Assembly (NCBI GenBank): GCA_008638375.1
Contig: CM018051.1
Coordinates: forward strand, 34,321,740 to 34,385,739
DNA: 64,000 nucleotides
From: Nyssa sinensis
Taxonomy: Eukaryota; Streptophyta; Magnoliopsida; Cornales; Nyssaceae
Reading direction: 5' to 3'
The position numbers and the translations under genes were made by a program. The notes beneath the pieces were generated by a model, which was given only the letters and a program-made list of their open reading frames with translations, was not told where the DNA came from and searched no databases. Below are positions 35,736 to 48,045 of this stretch, piece after piece. How positions within the stretch are numbered: position 1 is the first letter of the stretch; every line of letters starts with the position of its first letter.

Positions 35736-36399
35736 TGTAGGGAGACCGAGGAGTCTACATAGAGGCATTGATACACATGTTAGATCCCAATGTGACCCAA
35801 AAGCTTAAGCTCATTGGTGTTTGGCCCAATCATGTATATTAGTCCTTTCTCATTATACTTACTATCTGATGTCGGACTGCAAGTTCACGTGTTACCTCAA
35901 CAAATCTCTCTCATGACATGTGAGCCACCACATCAATCATGACTCTTCCTTTAAGACCAACCCTTGCTAGCTAGTATGACTTATTTGAGTGCACCATGCT
36001 CTCCTAAGAACCAATGCTCTCTAATAAACCAAGTCTGTATTGACTACACCGTGTCAGCAACACTACGGTATCACCAAGTGTTCAGCTGCCAAGACTCTAT
36101 GAGTCACTAAAGGTCTAGTGCCAACCCCAAACATATCACCACAGTATCACTAAGTGTATAGCAACAAAAGCTACAAAATACTTATACTTTCTACAAAGAG
36201 TATTGCCCAAGATCTTGATGCTCGAGAGTTCAGGCAAGAAGAAAAGTGTTGTCCAAGATCTTCATGCGTCAACTCTGATACCACTTGTGGGGAGATCGGA
36301 GAGTCTACGAAGAGACCCTGAAACACATTAGATCCCAACTTGATCCAAAAGTTTAATAGTGAGGCCTTTAACCTAATCATGTACCCGATGTGAGAAACA
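35736..36399 (-). mobile_element. TRIM-like miniature LTR retrotransposon
   Basis: Direct repeats lie at about 35736-35850 and 36286-36399 ('ttgtrgggagaycg', 'gtctac', 'ttagatcccaa', 'taatcatgta' in the same order). On the minus strand the 36399-36286 copy starts TGTTTCTCACATCGGG. Two bases after its end comes TGGTATCAGAGTTGAC (36283-36268), a Met-tRNA-type primer-binding site. The interior is only about 400 bp and non-coding, as in TRIMs. The outer copy is longer at its far end, and no matching target duplication was found. Confidence 0.6.
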
Positions 36400-36676
36400 A
36401 ATTTTTATTAATAATAGTGAAACTTTGAATTTTTGAGATTTGCTTTCTAGTGTCTGTAGTTGATTTCATCCTGAGAATTTTAATATATTCGTATTCATCA
36501 AGTATATGAAAATGCGGATTTTTGAGTATGATACTTTTTATATAAAGTAATATTACCAAATTTTTTGCCATTGGAGCCAAGAAAGTCTGAGCCAAGCCAC
36601 TGATCGAATATGACAAAATGTATAAATGATACAGAATTCAAAATAGAATATATATGCATTGCATTCAACTCCCAGA

Positions 36677-38292
36677 TCACATTTTAGAGTTGTTACGTCC
36701 CACTGTAGTATCAAAGACTTTGAGGAAAAACCGTGACCTGGGGATACAAAGCTTCTTCTCTAAAATAGAGCCAATCGTAGCAATCAGCTTCCTCTTTACT
36801 TCAGAGTTGATGCCACCCATGGATACTATCTCTGCAAATGCCGCTGCTTCTTTGTTCCCACCAAATGATATGCTCACCGATCCCTTCAGTAGCACCATCA
36901 CATACTGGATAAAACAAAACAAAACAAAAAGATGAAGAGAAAATAGGATGATATTCTTCATTATTTATTATATGATTACAAACAACTTGTTTGATTAATT
37001 GACCCTTTTTTTTTATTTATTAATATGCTTCCAGTAGTATGTGTCATATATACCATTAAACAAAAACTAGTAAACGGTGGAAGGTTTGGGATTGGGATAA
37101 ATCACAAGTTGGAGTCAAACTGCAGCTGCCAGGACTAAGATACCATTTGTCATTCAAAATAGATAGACACTTATCAACTAATATAAAATACATCTCGATC
37201 ATATACTGCCATGATAGATTTATTTAATGCTATGAATCAATTTGATTCTTTGACCAAAAGAATCTATACAAGATATAAAATGCATAATGCTGAAATGGGC
37301 AATAGAGAATGGCTTGATTTTTGTGGCCTGCTCAATCAGATTCCTAACAATTGCAGGGTGTTCCAGTCATTTACCATCATTTTTTATAAGGGTAATTAAG
37401 TTTTGTTGAGTTTGTGTTGATAACTTGATCAGCCACCCCCGCCCAACAACATAATGATGACGACGACTCTCAATATAATTGCAAGTGGTACGTAGAATTT
37501 CTTTTTGAGTTTGTGTTGATAACTTGATCAGCCACCCACCCCCCAACAACATAATGACGACGACGACTCTCAATATAATTGCAAGTGGTACGTAGAATTT
37601 CTTTTTTCTTTTTTATAAGTGAAGGGCAACACAGAGACCCCAGAGAGACTAAAACCAACCATGCAGCACTTTATTTTCCATAATTCTACTAACCCCTTTC
37701 CGTTTTTTTCCTCCCGATTTGATTTATTCTTAGTTCAACCCCTATGTCAAATCTTTTTTTAGGTTAACCCTTGTGTCCTGTTTGAACGGTGGAACAAAAA
37801 GATTAGTTAAGATAAATATTATCTTATCTCATATTTAGTGTCTTTTATTGAATTGGATAGATAAATATTATCCTATCTCATATTTAGTGTCTTTTATTGA
37901 ATTGGATATTTGTATCCGTGAAGTATTTGTATCCACCTGGTTGGGATATAACTTATCCTGAGTGGTGATGATGAGGATTAGTTAAAATAAATATTATCCT
38001 ATTTCATGTTTAGTGTCTTTCATTGAATTGGATATTTGTATCCATGAAGTATTTATATCCACCTCGTTATGATATAACTTATCCCACGCAGTGGTGGTAT
38101 TAGAGTTATCACATCCCACTGTAATAAAAATTTAACGTCACATCATCAAAAAAAAAATCACAACGTTATAATATAAAGAGATGAAGACCTCGAAGAGTCA
38201 AGTTAAAAATTAGAATTTTATTTTTTTCATTATTCATTTTTTTTCGATATGTTCCAACTTTTTTAATATATTTTTCATATCAATAAATAAAC

Positions 38293-38329
<37 letters not shown>

Positions 38330-40402
38330 TGCTTGTAAATGTAATCATTGATTTAAATAGTTCTTAGCAATAGGACTTCGAAAGTGAGAGACTACTATAT
38401 TTTGAATAATGTTTACACAATCACATTCTAAAATATTGTGATTATGGTTATTAGATCTTATAATTGATTTGTGAACAAAATTTTAATTTTAGATTCCTCG
38501 TATTCATATATTTGAAAAAAAAAATTATATTACTTTCATAAAAATAATTTTTGAAGACCGAATTTTATATTCAAACCTTATATCTGGTAGGCACCCAAAC
38601 ATAAGAATAAAAAATAACAACACATTCAGGTCTTTTATGCAGTCCAAACAATAGATTGAAATATTTAATATTTTATAAAATTTTATATCATATTCGACCT
38701 AATTCTAACTTATCTAATCTCGATTTCTTATCTAGTCATCTAAACAAGACGTTAAATTTATTGGCAAATGACTATAAAATATGAAAAATTACTTAGTATC
38801 TGCCTGATGACAGAGAATGTGAAGGCCCAAAGCAACACTACAAATATAATAGCAATTTAAAGGGAGAATAATTTCCAGGAGGTGGAAAAAAAAATAATGA
38901 AGAAAATGGGGCTTATATGTTTGAGATTCATCTCAGATGGCAGGACGTCTAATGTCTAATGTGGAAACCAAATTAATCAATTATTCATAGGAAAAGGTTA
39001 TTGTCCGGACTCTTTTGGCGTTTTTAAGGGCATTTAATAGCGAAATCTATGGGACTATTTATTTGGAAAAGTTTGGTAGCAGCCAAAACAACAGTGACAG
39101 ATTGATTGCAGCTCATTTCATCATAGTTGAAAGGACAGCTTGGTATTGTGTAGGCCATATCACATGGAAATTCAACATATAAGGCACCCATTCTGAGTGG
39201 GAAATGGGACCAATAAATGGTCACAGCAATTATAGCAAACCATGATACTAGAATTTTATTGCTTGAGAAACGGTATGCAAGAAAAATGAAAGAGATAATA
39301 GCAGGTCGCTTTCCTACTTTTGTGGTGATCTTATGTCACTTTTGGACTAATATTTAGTGGAAGCACTCCAAAGAGAGGGATGGCCTGGTGGGGATTCTTT
39401 TGGGACCATATATGCATCTGTTTCCCTTGCTTCTGTATAAGTTGAATTATTAGCCACCGACGAATGACCGAGAGAGTGGCAATTAAGCAACCCATGGGTC
39501 CATGACCCCAAAAAATATTTGAAAAAAATAAATCAAATTTTCTATTGTTATTTGGCAAATAAAAAAAAAATGTTTAACAAATTAAAATTGGTCCCCCTAA
39601 TTTTTTTTTATTATTTTTCATAAGAATCTCTCTTAAGTTGATGTATATATTTGTGACCGCTCGTTACAATTTTTGGATCTGTCACTGGCACAGGATGAGC
39701 CTTATCTACTTAATGTATTGAATCTGACCTTACGGTGGAAGGAGCAGTGTTTTAGTTAGGATCAAAAAGTTGAAACATATTAAACAATTGTAAATCCCAT
39801 TGATAAAATCTGATCCTATATTAATTGAATTCCTTGCTAAGAGAGTAAACATAGAAAAAATCATGCAGAATGAACTGTTCTTATCCACTTTATTAAAACA
39901 TGGAAAGATTCATGTAGAATGAACTGTTCTTATATATCCACTTTTTTTTTTTTATCATGGTTATCTAATTTCAACATAGAAAAATTCCAAAAAGAGTTTG
40001 ATGATCTGGTAATTCCTGTAGTCAACTTGGGGAACTATGTTCTAGCGGAATGGAATCACAAATTCCAGCCATGGGATCAATTGATCAGACACAACAGTTT
40101 TCATTTCTTTCAGAGAAATTGGGTTAATTTAGTAACTCTGGATTTCCGAAAATGATGATTATGCAATTCTAAAATCTTAAATTAGCATGCTTATAATCCA
40201 TGCATGTAGTGACTGTAACCATCTTTTGAAGGCCGTTGATTCTGCTAATTATGATAGAAGAAGCTTAGATAGAGAAAGAGAGAGAGATTACGCTTTCGGG
40301 TTTTCCAATGATCGCAGCGACAGCTTTTGTGGCTTCGGAGAAGATTGAATCGGTGTCAACTCCATCCAAGCTCACGTTAGTAGAGATATCAAGGCAAGGC
40401 AT
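36677..40402 (-). CDS. MDL3-like: MIF/D-dopachrome tautomerase-like protein, MDL3 type (2 exons)
   Basis: Exons are 40402..40292 and 36904..36677 (37+75 codons, 112 aa, the usual MDL3 length). Exon 1 starts MPCLDISTNVSLDGVDTDS, with Pro2 for tautomerase activity. Exon 2 starts YVMVLLKGSVSISFGGNKEA and continues AEIVSMGGI, RFFLKVFDTT. The protein ends RNNSKM; S-K-M is a plausible type-1 peroxisomal targeting tripeptide, and MDL3 of Arabidopsis ends S-K-L. The phase-0 intron is 3387 bp with GT donor (AGC|GTAATC) and AG acceptor (TTTATCCAG). It contains the ~1-kb interspersed repeat and a 99-bp tandem duplication. There is no third exon, in contrast to the MDL1-like gene. No stop or frameshift was seen, so it is probably functional. 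Peroxisomal location is inferred. Confidence 0.92.
37406..37603. repeat. 99-bp tandem duplication in the MDL3-like intron
   Basis: Two copies, 37406-37504 and 37505-37603, are nearly identical ('gataacttgatcagccaccc', 'ctcaatataattgcaagtgg'), differing by a few bases in the C-run and in gatgacg/gacgacg. The high identity implies a recent event. Confidence 0.92.
37795..38760. repeat. ~1-kb interspersed AT-rich repeat, copy 2, with internal tandem repeats
   Basis: Homologous in order to 2050-3110 but without the Stowaway insertion. The left part is tandemly expanded: 'gataaatattatc..tctcat' followed by 'gtcttttattgaattgg' occurs at 37819 and 37859, and a ~130-bp unit recurs at about 37990. A (TA)n tract lies at 38299-38325. 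It lies inside intron 1 of the MDL3-like gene. No coding region. Confidence 0.6.
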
Positions 40403-41034
40403 CTTCTTCTTCTGCTTCTTCTTCTTCCGCCGTCTCACTCTCTCTAAACTGCCTGTAAATAATATTTATATTCATGTCGATTCCCTTCTTTATATCTTTC
40501 AAAGTTTGTATGTCACCTCCATTTAATACCGGTAGCCTGTTTTCAGGGTTTCTATCATAATTTCCACCCTTTTACTCTGTGTTTGCTTTAATTGGAAAGG
40601 AAAGAATAAAAACAGTGGTTAAAGAAAGAAAAAGAAAAGATTTTATTAACCGCTCTTTTGTTGGGATAATTAGGATAGGAAAAGAGAAAATAATAATATA
40701 ATAATCTCATCATTTCTGGAAAAAAAGTTGAGAATAGAAAGAAAATGAATAAAATATTTTATTATATGAATTGAAAAAATAAAAATAGAATTCACTTGTT
40801 ATAAAAAATAAGAACAAAATAAATAATTATTAATCCTCTCCATCATTTTTTCTATCACATCCCTGTTTTAATGAACAGAAAAGTCTTCTTTGAGCCGATC
40901 ATTAACAGTTAGAGCTTAAAAAGTGGGCCTGACTATCTTAAGAAGGGAGACTTTATCTAGTGCACGTAAATTAACTCAGAATACCCCCTTACCGATTCAT
41001 AAAAAATAAAAGCTATTATTAGGTAGTTCTGGAC
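40403..41034. other. 5' flank of the MDL3-like gene
   Basis: The stretch upstream of the start codon begins with a CT/GAA-rich leader-like tract (40403-40445) and becomes AT-rich. No definite TATA box or other element was recognised before the copia target site. Confidence 0.4.
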
Positions 41035-41039
41035 CACAA

Positions 41040-41479
41040 TGTTAGCATACAAGCCTCACTTGCACAACACCAAGGCAAAGGCACAAGTGACTCTATATCT
41101 CAACAATTTATACAACATGAGTACCCAAATAGTTCAAGAAGTCAAGAGAATACAGCACTTGAGATTACAACTCAGCATTCAACTAAATGTAACTGAGTAA
41201 CAGAATCCAGATGAGTAACTGAAATCTAGCTGGCACCTCTAATAGAAAATGAATCTGTAACAAACTGAAAACAATCAAAGTTAGTTATGATATATTTATA
41301 GATCAATCTATATATAGGAGTGGGGTGTGTGAAAAATGTAAGTTGTGAATAACAATTGTAATGAAGAAGTCATTCTCTATCTCTGCACTTTCTCAATAGA
41401 TCTTTCCTTTTTCTTCAGTTTCAATGGTGAACAACTTCACTATTGTTTTGAAACTCTGAAGCTCTGTAGATTTCCTTCA
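41040..41479 (+). repeat. Copia 1 5' LTR
   Basis: TGTTAGC...TTCCTTCA, 440 bp, followed at once by the primer-binding site. It contains about 80 bp (around 41230-41325) not found in the 3' LTR. Confidence 0.93.
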
Positions 41480-41538
41480 TGGTATCAAAGCCTCTTCAAG
41501 ACCTATGTCTCAAGGAAGATCCATAAAACATATCTCTC

Positions 41539-42556
41539 ATGGCAACTACAACTTCAAATTCAAATACAAATCCCTCAGTCACAAATTTTTCTTCTCTCCA
41601 ATATCTACAATTTGATCACTATAAGACTAGATTCAACCAATTATGTTTCCTAGAAGTTTCAGATGCCATCGATTTTGAAGGCACGCTCATTCATTGGCTA
41701 CATTGATGGCTCACATATATGTCCAAACAAATTCATTCAAGATGAAAGAGGAGTTGAAATTGCTTAAATCAATCTAGACTATCAGATCTAGAATACTCAA
41801 GATTAGGCTCTTATGACTCTACTTAATGCTACATTGTCTCAAACTACACTGTTTCATTTCATTGGATATTCAACCTCTAGAGAAGCATGGTTGGCCTTAG
41901 AAAAAAGATTATCTTCGTCCACCAAGTCTAATATTCTTCAATTGAAATCTGCCTTGCACAAAGGTAAAGACTATAGACTATAACATTCAGAAAAGCAAAC
42001 AAGCTAGAGATAATCTAACTATTGTATCAGTCTTGATTGAGGATTAGGATATTCGTATCTATATATTGAATGGCTTGCCTCAAGAATATAATGCCTTTAA
42101 GACCTTTATAAGAACAAAATCTGAGCCTATCAGACTTGAAGAAGTATATGCAATGTTAAAAATTGAGGAACAAACAATTAAACTCACAAACAAATAGAAT
42201 CACATCCCATAATTCGCTAGAGCTATGATATCCTCCAATTACATACCAAATTTCTCAACAAACAGAAGATCATCTTTATTCAACACATCGGGTAGAGGAA
42301 GAGGTAGATTCAATAATAGAGGGGGGATAATGAAATCCTTTGGGAGATTTCCTCTACCAAGCTTTAATCAATCTAATCCTTACTTGAACACAAAGCAGTA
42401 TCAACTACAATTTCATCAAAGATCTAGCAATCATAATTATTCACAATCTCCTCAACAACCTGTTGTTTGTCAAATCTATAATAAGAATGGGCATAGTGCA
42501 TTAGACTACTATCATAGTTTGGAATTTTTATATCAAGTGAAGCAACCATCTACGTA
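41539..42556 (+). pseudogene. Copia 1 gag pseudogene
   Basis: Starts MATTTSNSNTNPSVTNF, then shifts frame to IYNLITIRLDSTNYV and FIGYIDGSHICPNKF, LNATLSQTTL, AWLALEKRLSSSTKSNI, the usual copia gag (UBN2-type) pattern. A last open segment from 42225 encodes an Arg/Gly-rich stretch (SGRGRGRFNNRGG) and a decayed zinc knuckle, CQIYNKNGHSALDYYH; in an intact CCHC knuckle the Tyr positions would be Cys. Multiple stops and frameshifts are present. Confidence 0.82.
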
Positions 42557-42599
42557 AACTCACTGCAATGTTTGCAGCTTATAATAATGTCTATGACAA

Positions 42600-44027
42600 T
42601 TTAGTCATAAATCTAAACATTTGGTACATACACACAGGAGCCTCCAACCACATCACCACTGACTTAGCTTTTTTTAGCTTTCCAATTTAGTACCAAGGGG
42701 ATGACAATATTACAATAGCCAATGGACAAACTATTGACATATCTCACTCTAGCCAGTCTTCTATCTAAGCCAATGATAACACATTAAGACTAAAAAATGT
42801 CTTATGTGTGCCCTCCATGGCAACCAATCTACTATTAGTTCATCAATTATGCAAGGACAATCATTGTAGATTTATCTTTGACTATGATAAGTTTCTAATA
42901 CAAGACAAAGCCACCATCAAACTTCTCTTCTAAAGTCCATCTAGTCATAGCTTATACCTAATGCTAGGCAACAACATCAGTAAACCTATGGTTTTTCCTA
43001 AACAGCAGCATACTCGACACATTTCTAGTGATCAATAACCTACTCGGCATAGTAATAAGTCCTATGACAGCTACTATTTTCAATAAAGGAATAAGGTCTT
43101 TGGCCACCCCATATTGTATACCTAGGCAAAAAAGTTCCTACTGTGCTATAGCATGACAGGTTGGGACATCCATCTACTACAACTCTAGAGTCAATCCTCT
43201 CCATAGCTTCAATCAGTGCACTATCAGAATCTGCTTCATCGTGTCAACGTTGTCTCGTTGGCAAGATGACAAGGTTTCCATTTCCTACTAACACCACAAC
43301 CTCTACTTCTCAACTACAATTGGTTCACAATGACTTATGAAGACCAACCCCGCACACTTTATTTGATAGCTTTACATACTATGTCTCTTTTGTTGATGAC
43401 TTTAGTAGGTTTACATGGTTTTACCCTCTCAAATATAAATTTGATATCTTTATTACTTTCTGCAAGTTTAAATCATATATAAAAATCTCTTCTCCACAAC
43501 CATCAAGACATTCATGTCTGATGTGGGGGGGGGGGATACATGAAGACTAAAATTACACTGTTGTTAGCTTAGTCTGGCATCCACTATGAGATATCCTACC
43601 CTCACACTTCTAGGAAAAATGGTACTATTAAGAGAAAAAATAGACACATTATAGAAATTAGCCTAACCTTACTGTCCAGAGCCTCTTTAACTTTCAAATA
43701 TTGGACTTTAGCCATCTCAACATCAACTTATCTCATTAACAGAATGCTTGCAAAGGTGCTTAACAACCTATCTCCCTATGAAAGGTTGTTTCACTCCCTT
43801 CTTGATTATACTATCCTTAAAACATTTAGTTGTGCTTGCTACCCCCTTCTCAAACCCTATACTCACAACAAAATGTAACCAAAATCCATACAATGTACCT
43901 TTTTAGTCTATGCTCTCAACTACAAAGGGTTTTACTATCTTGACTATTCCATCAACAAAATTTATGTCACCGGACATGTTTTGTTTGATGAAACAACCTA
44001 TCATTTCCAAATACTTCACTCTCAATC
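42600..44027 (+). pseudogene. Copia 1 protease/integrase pseudogene, 5' part
   Basis: The protease motif reads WYIHTGASNHITTDL, with His where the catalytic Asp of D-[ST]-G-A belongs. The integrase zinc region follows, HDRLGHPST and CQRCLVGKM, then FVDDFSRFTWFYPLKYK from the catalytic core, SYPHTSRKNGTIKRKNRH, and LINRMLAKVLNNLSPYE. Stops, a poly-G run (43527-43535) and frameshifts interrupt it. It is cut at 44027 by the family-B LTR, and the reading resumes at 48046. Confidence 0.85.
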
Positions 44028-47000
44028 TGTCACGACCCGGAATCCCATGTCGTGCGGATCCCCGAATCGCGACCGCCACCCTCAGGCCCGGGGACCTGAG
44101 GGTTAAGGCTCGCATACGCAGCGGTATCGGATAGATGTGCGTCAGGTGGTTGCAGAAGCATGAAAACTTTTTCTTTTCTTTTCTCATTTTAAAATTTGCA
44201 CATCCGTCCTGTACTGCCGCTCTTTACATAGCGTACACATGATATAACATTCAGAGCATAATAAAACTTAAGAACTTTAAAATTACAACATGTTTAGTTA
44301 CCCCATGGGGCTTAATACATAATGGTGTACCATTTTACTAATACAAAAGAGATTAACTTAAAACTTTATAAGTCTTTCCAAAAAGACTGCCAATCCTGCA
44401 ATAGCTACTTACACTCTTCACAAAATGGGTAAGCTCTAACATCAACCTCTTCACATTAAGACTATTGTCAGTCACCTGAAAGGGGGCGAATATAAATCCG
44501 GGTAAGCTAATCTAAGCTAGTGAGTAATTCCTGCATTCGTCATGGGGTTTTCAACTGGTAGTGGTTTAGCACATGAGAGTTTATAAAATACTCACTACCA
44601 ATTGCTCGTACATTTTAGAACACAGAATATATGCATTCTTAAAACAAATAGCTTTGAAGCATTTAAAGTGTTCAAGCTAAAAACACATTTCTTCAAATAG
44701 AGCATATGAAATTTAAAAGCATATAAACACGTATAATAAAATGGGGGTAAAAACCTGCTTCCATTTACAAAAATGTTACTTCAAAACATATAAACATGTA
44801 TAGGAATATGGGGGTAAAACCTGCTTCCATTTCCAAAAATATTTGTCATCTTTTCTCTTTAATTAGGTGGAATCTGTTTCAAACCAGACTCCCATTTTAC
44901 TGCCAATACTGTTGATCTCATTTGCCTGGGGGATTAGATCCTGCTACCGGGCATTTACTGTTGAATCCTGAAGGATTTCAACCATCATAGGGGGTGGTAC
45001 TTAGTACCGTTTATCTTGTAAAACATTTATCACATGACTTCTTCAATAGATACTTTCATGAGTATTTAAAACATGAAATGTATAATTTCTACAATAGAAC
45101 TTCAAATACTTGTAACAATCAAAGTCAGAATATTTAAAGAAAATACATTTTAACCCGACCATGCTAAACATCTCCAAGAAAGAAACTAAATATAAAACAT
45201 TTAATCAGCATGTCGTAATAGCATATTTTAAAAATAGGAATTGTGTAAACTGAATTTGATATTCAAATGCTTCATATAACTTGAACTTAAAACTTCATCA
45301 AATATTTGGAGTTAAATCTCCAATTCAAACACAGGATTACTCACCTTGGTCCTTTAGGGTTAGTGCTAATAATGCGCTTTCCCACTTTCCCTGTAGTTCC
45401 TAAGAACAATTCATAAACATCTCATTAACTTCACATTCATTGTAATATCATCTCGACATTCCTTAACTTATGCTTAAATTGTATTAGATCCTAAAACGAT
45501 TTCATAATTTCGTATGTACTTAACTTAACTCGTACTCTTAACTTATGACACAATTATATGTGTTAGAAATTTAATTTATTTCAATTTATACTCTTCCGGT
45601 AGCTCCATTAACTTTAAATTAAATTTATTTACTGCACATGTTTACGTGTCGTGTCTTTTCGTAATTCATTTCCTCGTACTTGCCTTAGTTTAATATTTCG
45701 GCGATATTCCAGTTTACAGTCATCTGACAGATGCTATTCATCAAATTTTATATCTTTTTATTTTAGACATTTCTTTTGGTCGAATAGACTCTACTATTGA
45801 GTCCAGAGCGTCGAAGAAAGGTCAGTTTAGGCTTTCCTAGAATTTAAATTGGACTTTTATATGTAAAAGGGCAAAATGGTCATTTTACCTATTTACGCGT
45901 CATAATTTTTTGTACTTCGTTTCATAATTTAGACCTCACCATTGAGCTCGGAATGTCGGAGAAAGTCAGTTTAGGCTTTCCCTGATTTAAATTTGACTTT
46001 TAGGGTACTAGGGGTATTTTGGTCATTTTACCCCTTTACGTGTCTTTATTTTTCGGGGCCCCATCTCACAAAACGGACCTCTCCATTAGTTTCAGAATAT
46101 CGATAATAGTTATAATACACTATTCATATGTTTAAGTTGAACTTCATTTGCTTCATATATGACTTAGGGGCAAAATAGTAATTTTGCTTTATTTATTAAA
46201 TAATTAAGTTAATTATTTAATTATTTTTCAGGGGTGTAATTGCATAATTTTTCTCCCAGTTGGGCCACAGTACAAATTTTTAGAAGTTCTGGGGTCAAAA
46301 TATAATTTTTGCAAACTTCTGGACTGAACCAATGGGTTCTGTTACATTTCAAGTGGACCAGTTCAATTTTTAATTGGACCGATCCGGTTCAGTTGGTTTT
46401 AAACGTGATGCTAACGTCATGATGATGTCAGCCCTAATGTTTTTAAATTTTAAAACCTAAGGCAAAATGACACCGTCCTACTTACTCGTTTTATGAGATG
46501 GGTCGGGTTCCGACCCGAACCCAATTTGACCCAAACCCGAATCGTCACTGTTCATCTTCTCCCCCATTTCTTCCCCAGTGTTGCCCTAGTTGCAGGTTTT
46601 CATGTTTTTCATTTTTGTGAATTTTTGCTCAATCATTCGCCATTGTTTTTTATTTAAAATGTTCCTAAGACATCACCAATCAGTTTGGCATTCATTTTGG
46701 AGTTCAAAATGAACTCAGTTGTTCGATTTAAACCTTGATAATCCGAACTGAGATTCGGTCACAAATGCTCATTTCTGAGCCAAAACCCTTGGGGTTTGAT
46801 CCATTGTGATCCATTTCTCATGTAGTTTCATTTTCCATTCATAAAGGTGGTTTTAAAAGCAAGTTGGTGAGGTTGGGTTTTGAAACCCGTACCTGTAAGT
46901 TGATATTTTGAGGTCGATTCTTAAGCTTTGTGATCGCGTACTAGGGTTTTTAGAGTGTGTGTAGGTTCTAGTTAAGGTCTTGATAAGCCAAACATGGCTT

Positions 47001-47615
47001 GGTTAAAATCGGTTCAGACTTGCTTGAGCAAGGTCCTTTAATGGCGGTTCTTCTGGGTTTTCATATTTCAGTGTGTTTTCAAGACTAAATTTCATGCTTA
47101 TCCTTGTTAGAATATGTTCTAGACATTATATGTACATAAACAACTTAAAAACAGTTCATATTCATGTTTAAATCCTAGAGAGAGAAAAACATAAAATTTT
47201 GGATTTTTACCTGTTTACAGTGAACTCTCCCTTCTACTTCTGATCCTTCTTCTATCCTCCTCAGTTCCTCCCTCTTTTAATTTCTTTCATATGAAGCAAA
47301 CATGCTTTGCTTTTAAAGAGAGCAACCGACCTCTCTCTCTCTCTCTACTGTTCTTTCTCTCTCTTTCTCCATTCGTAGCCCTACTTCTAGCCTGCATCTT
47401 TCTCTTCTCAATAACTCCCTTTCCCATTTCATAAATTTTGTTTTTTCTCTTTTCTATTTTGCATTAAATGAGGGAGGACATTTGTAGCATATATATATAT
47501 ATATATATTTTATACACACACACACACACATACACGGCCATCTTACACACACACATTCTGTTCACACTTACACACACAAGATATTTACATATATATATAT
47601 ATTTAATTGTTTTAT

Positions 47616-47646
<31 letters not shown>

Positions 47647-48040
47647 GTATACATACTTGTTCCTATACATACATGCACACAATACACCTTTCCATGTGTG
47701 TATACTATACTTTCTTATACGAGTATATATATTTCCATATATATGCATATTAATATATTTATAACAACGCACACATACACTCATTTTCGGCATACTACAT
47801 ATTTATGAAATATGGTTGTGCATTGAAATGTGCGAGTGCACGCATTACGGTGTTGGGTCTTGAGGTGCTCGGATATTACCCGGCGCTGACTGTTCTAAAT
47901 AGTCCATTATTAGTTCGAAATCGAATAGTTCCACTTGATGCCCTGGTACAGAGCTTTAAACAGATCAGGTTGTACTACTCAACCGACCCATCTCAGTATA
48001 CGTGTCATATGGCCAGGTATCTTTGGGTCGGGGTATTACA
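44028..48040 (-). mobile_element. Solo LTR, family B, inserted in copia 1
   Basis: On the minus strand it starts TGTAATACCCCGACCCAAAG (48040) and ends TTCCGGGTCGTGACA (44028). CAATC flanks both sides (44023-44027 and 48041-48045). It is a single uninterrupted 4013-bp copy that matches the three separated pieces of the 10689-24753 copy. TA and CA microsatellites at 47490-47650 generate spurious Tyr/Ile and Tyr/Thr frames. No genes were found. Confidence 0.93.
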
Positions 48041-48045
48041 CAATC

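Noticed and set aside
39024..39224. 66-aa minus-strand frame inside the MDL3-like intron
   Set aside because: Inside an intron, no recognisable domain, and no neighbouring exon with good splice sites.
47464..47793. Tyr/Ile- and His/Thr-rich frames
   Set aside because: Products of TA and CA microsatellites in the family-B LTR.
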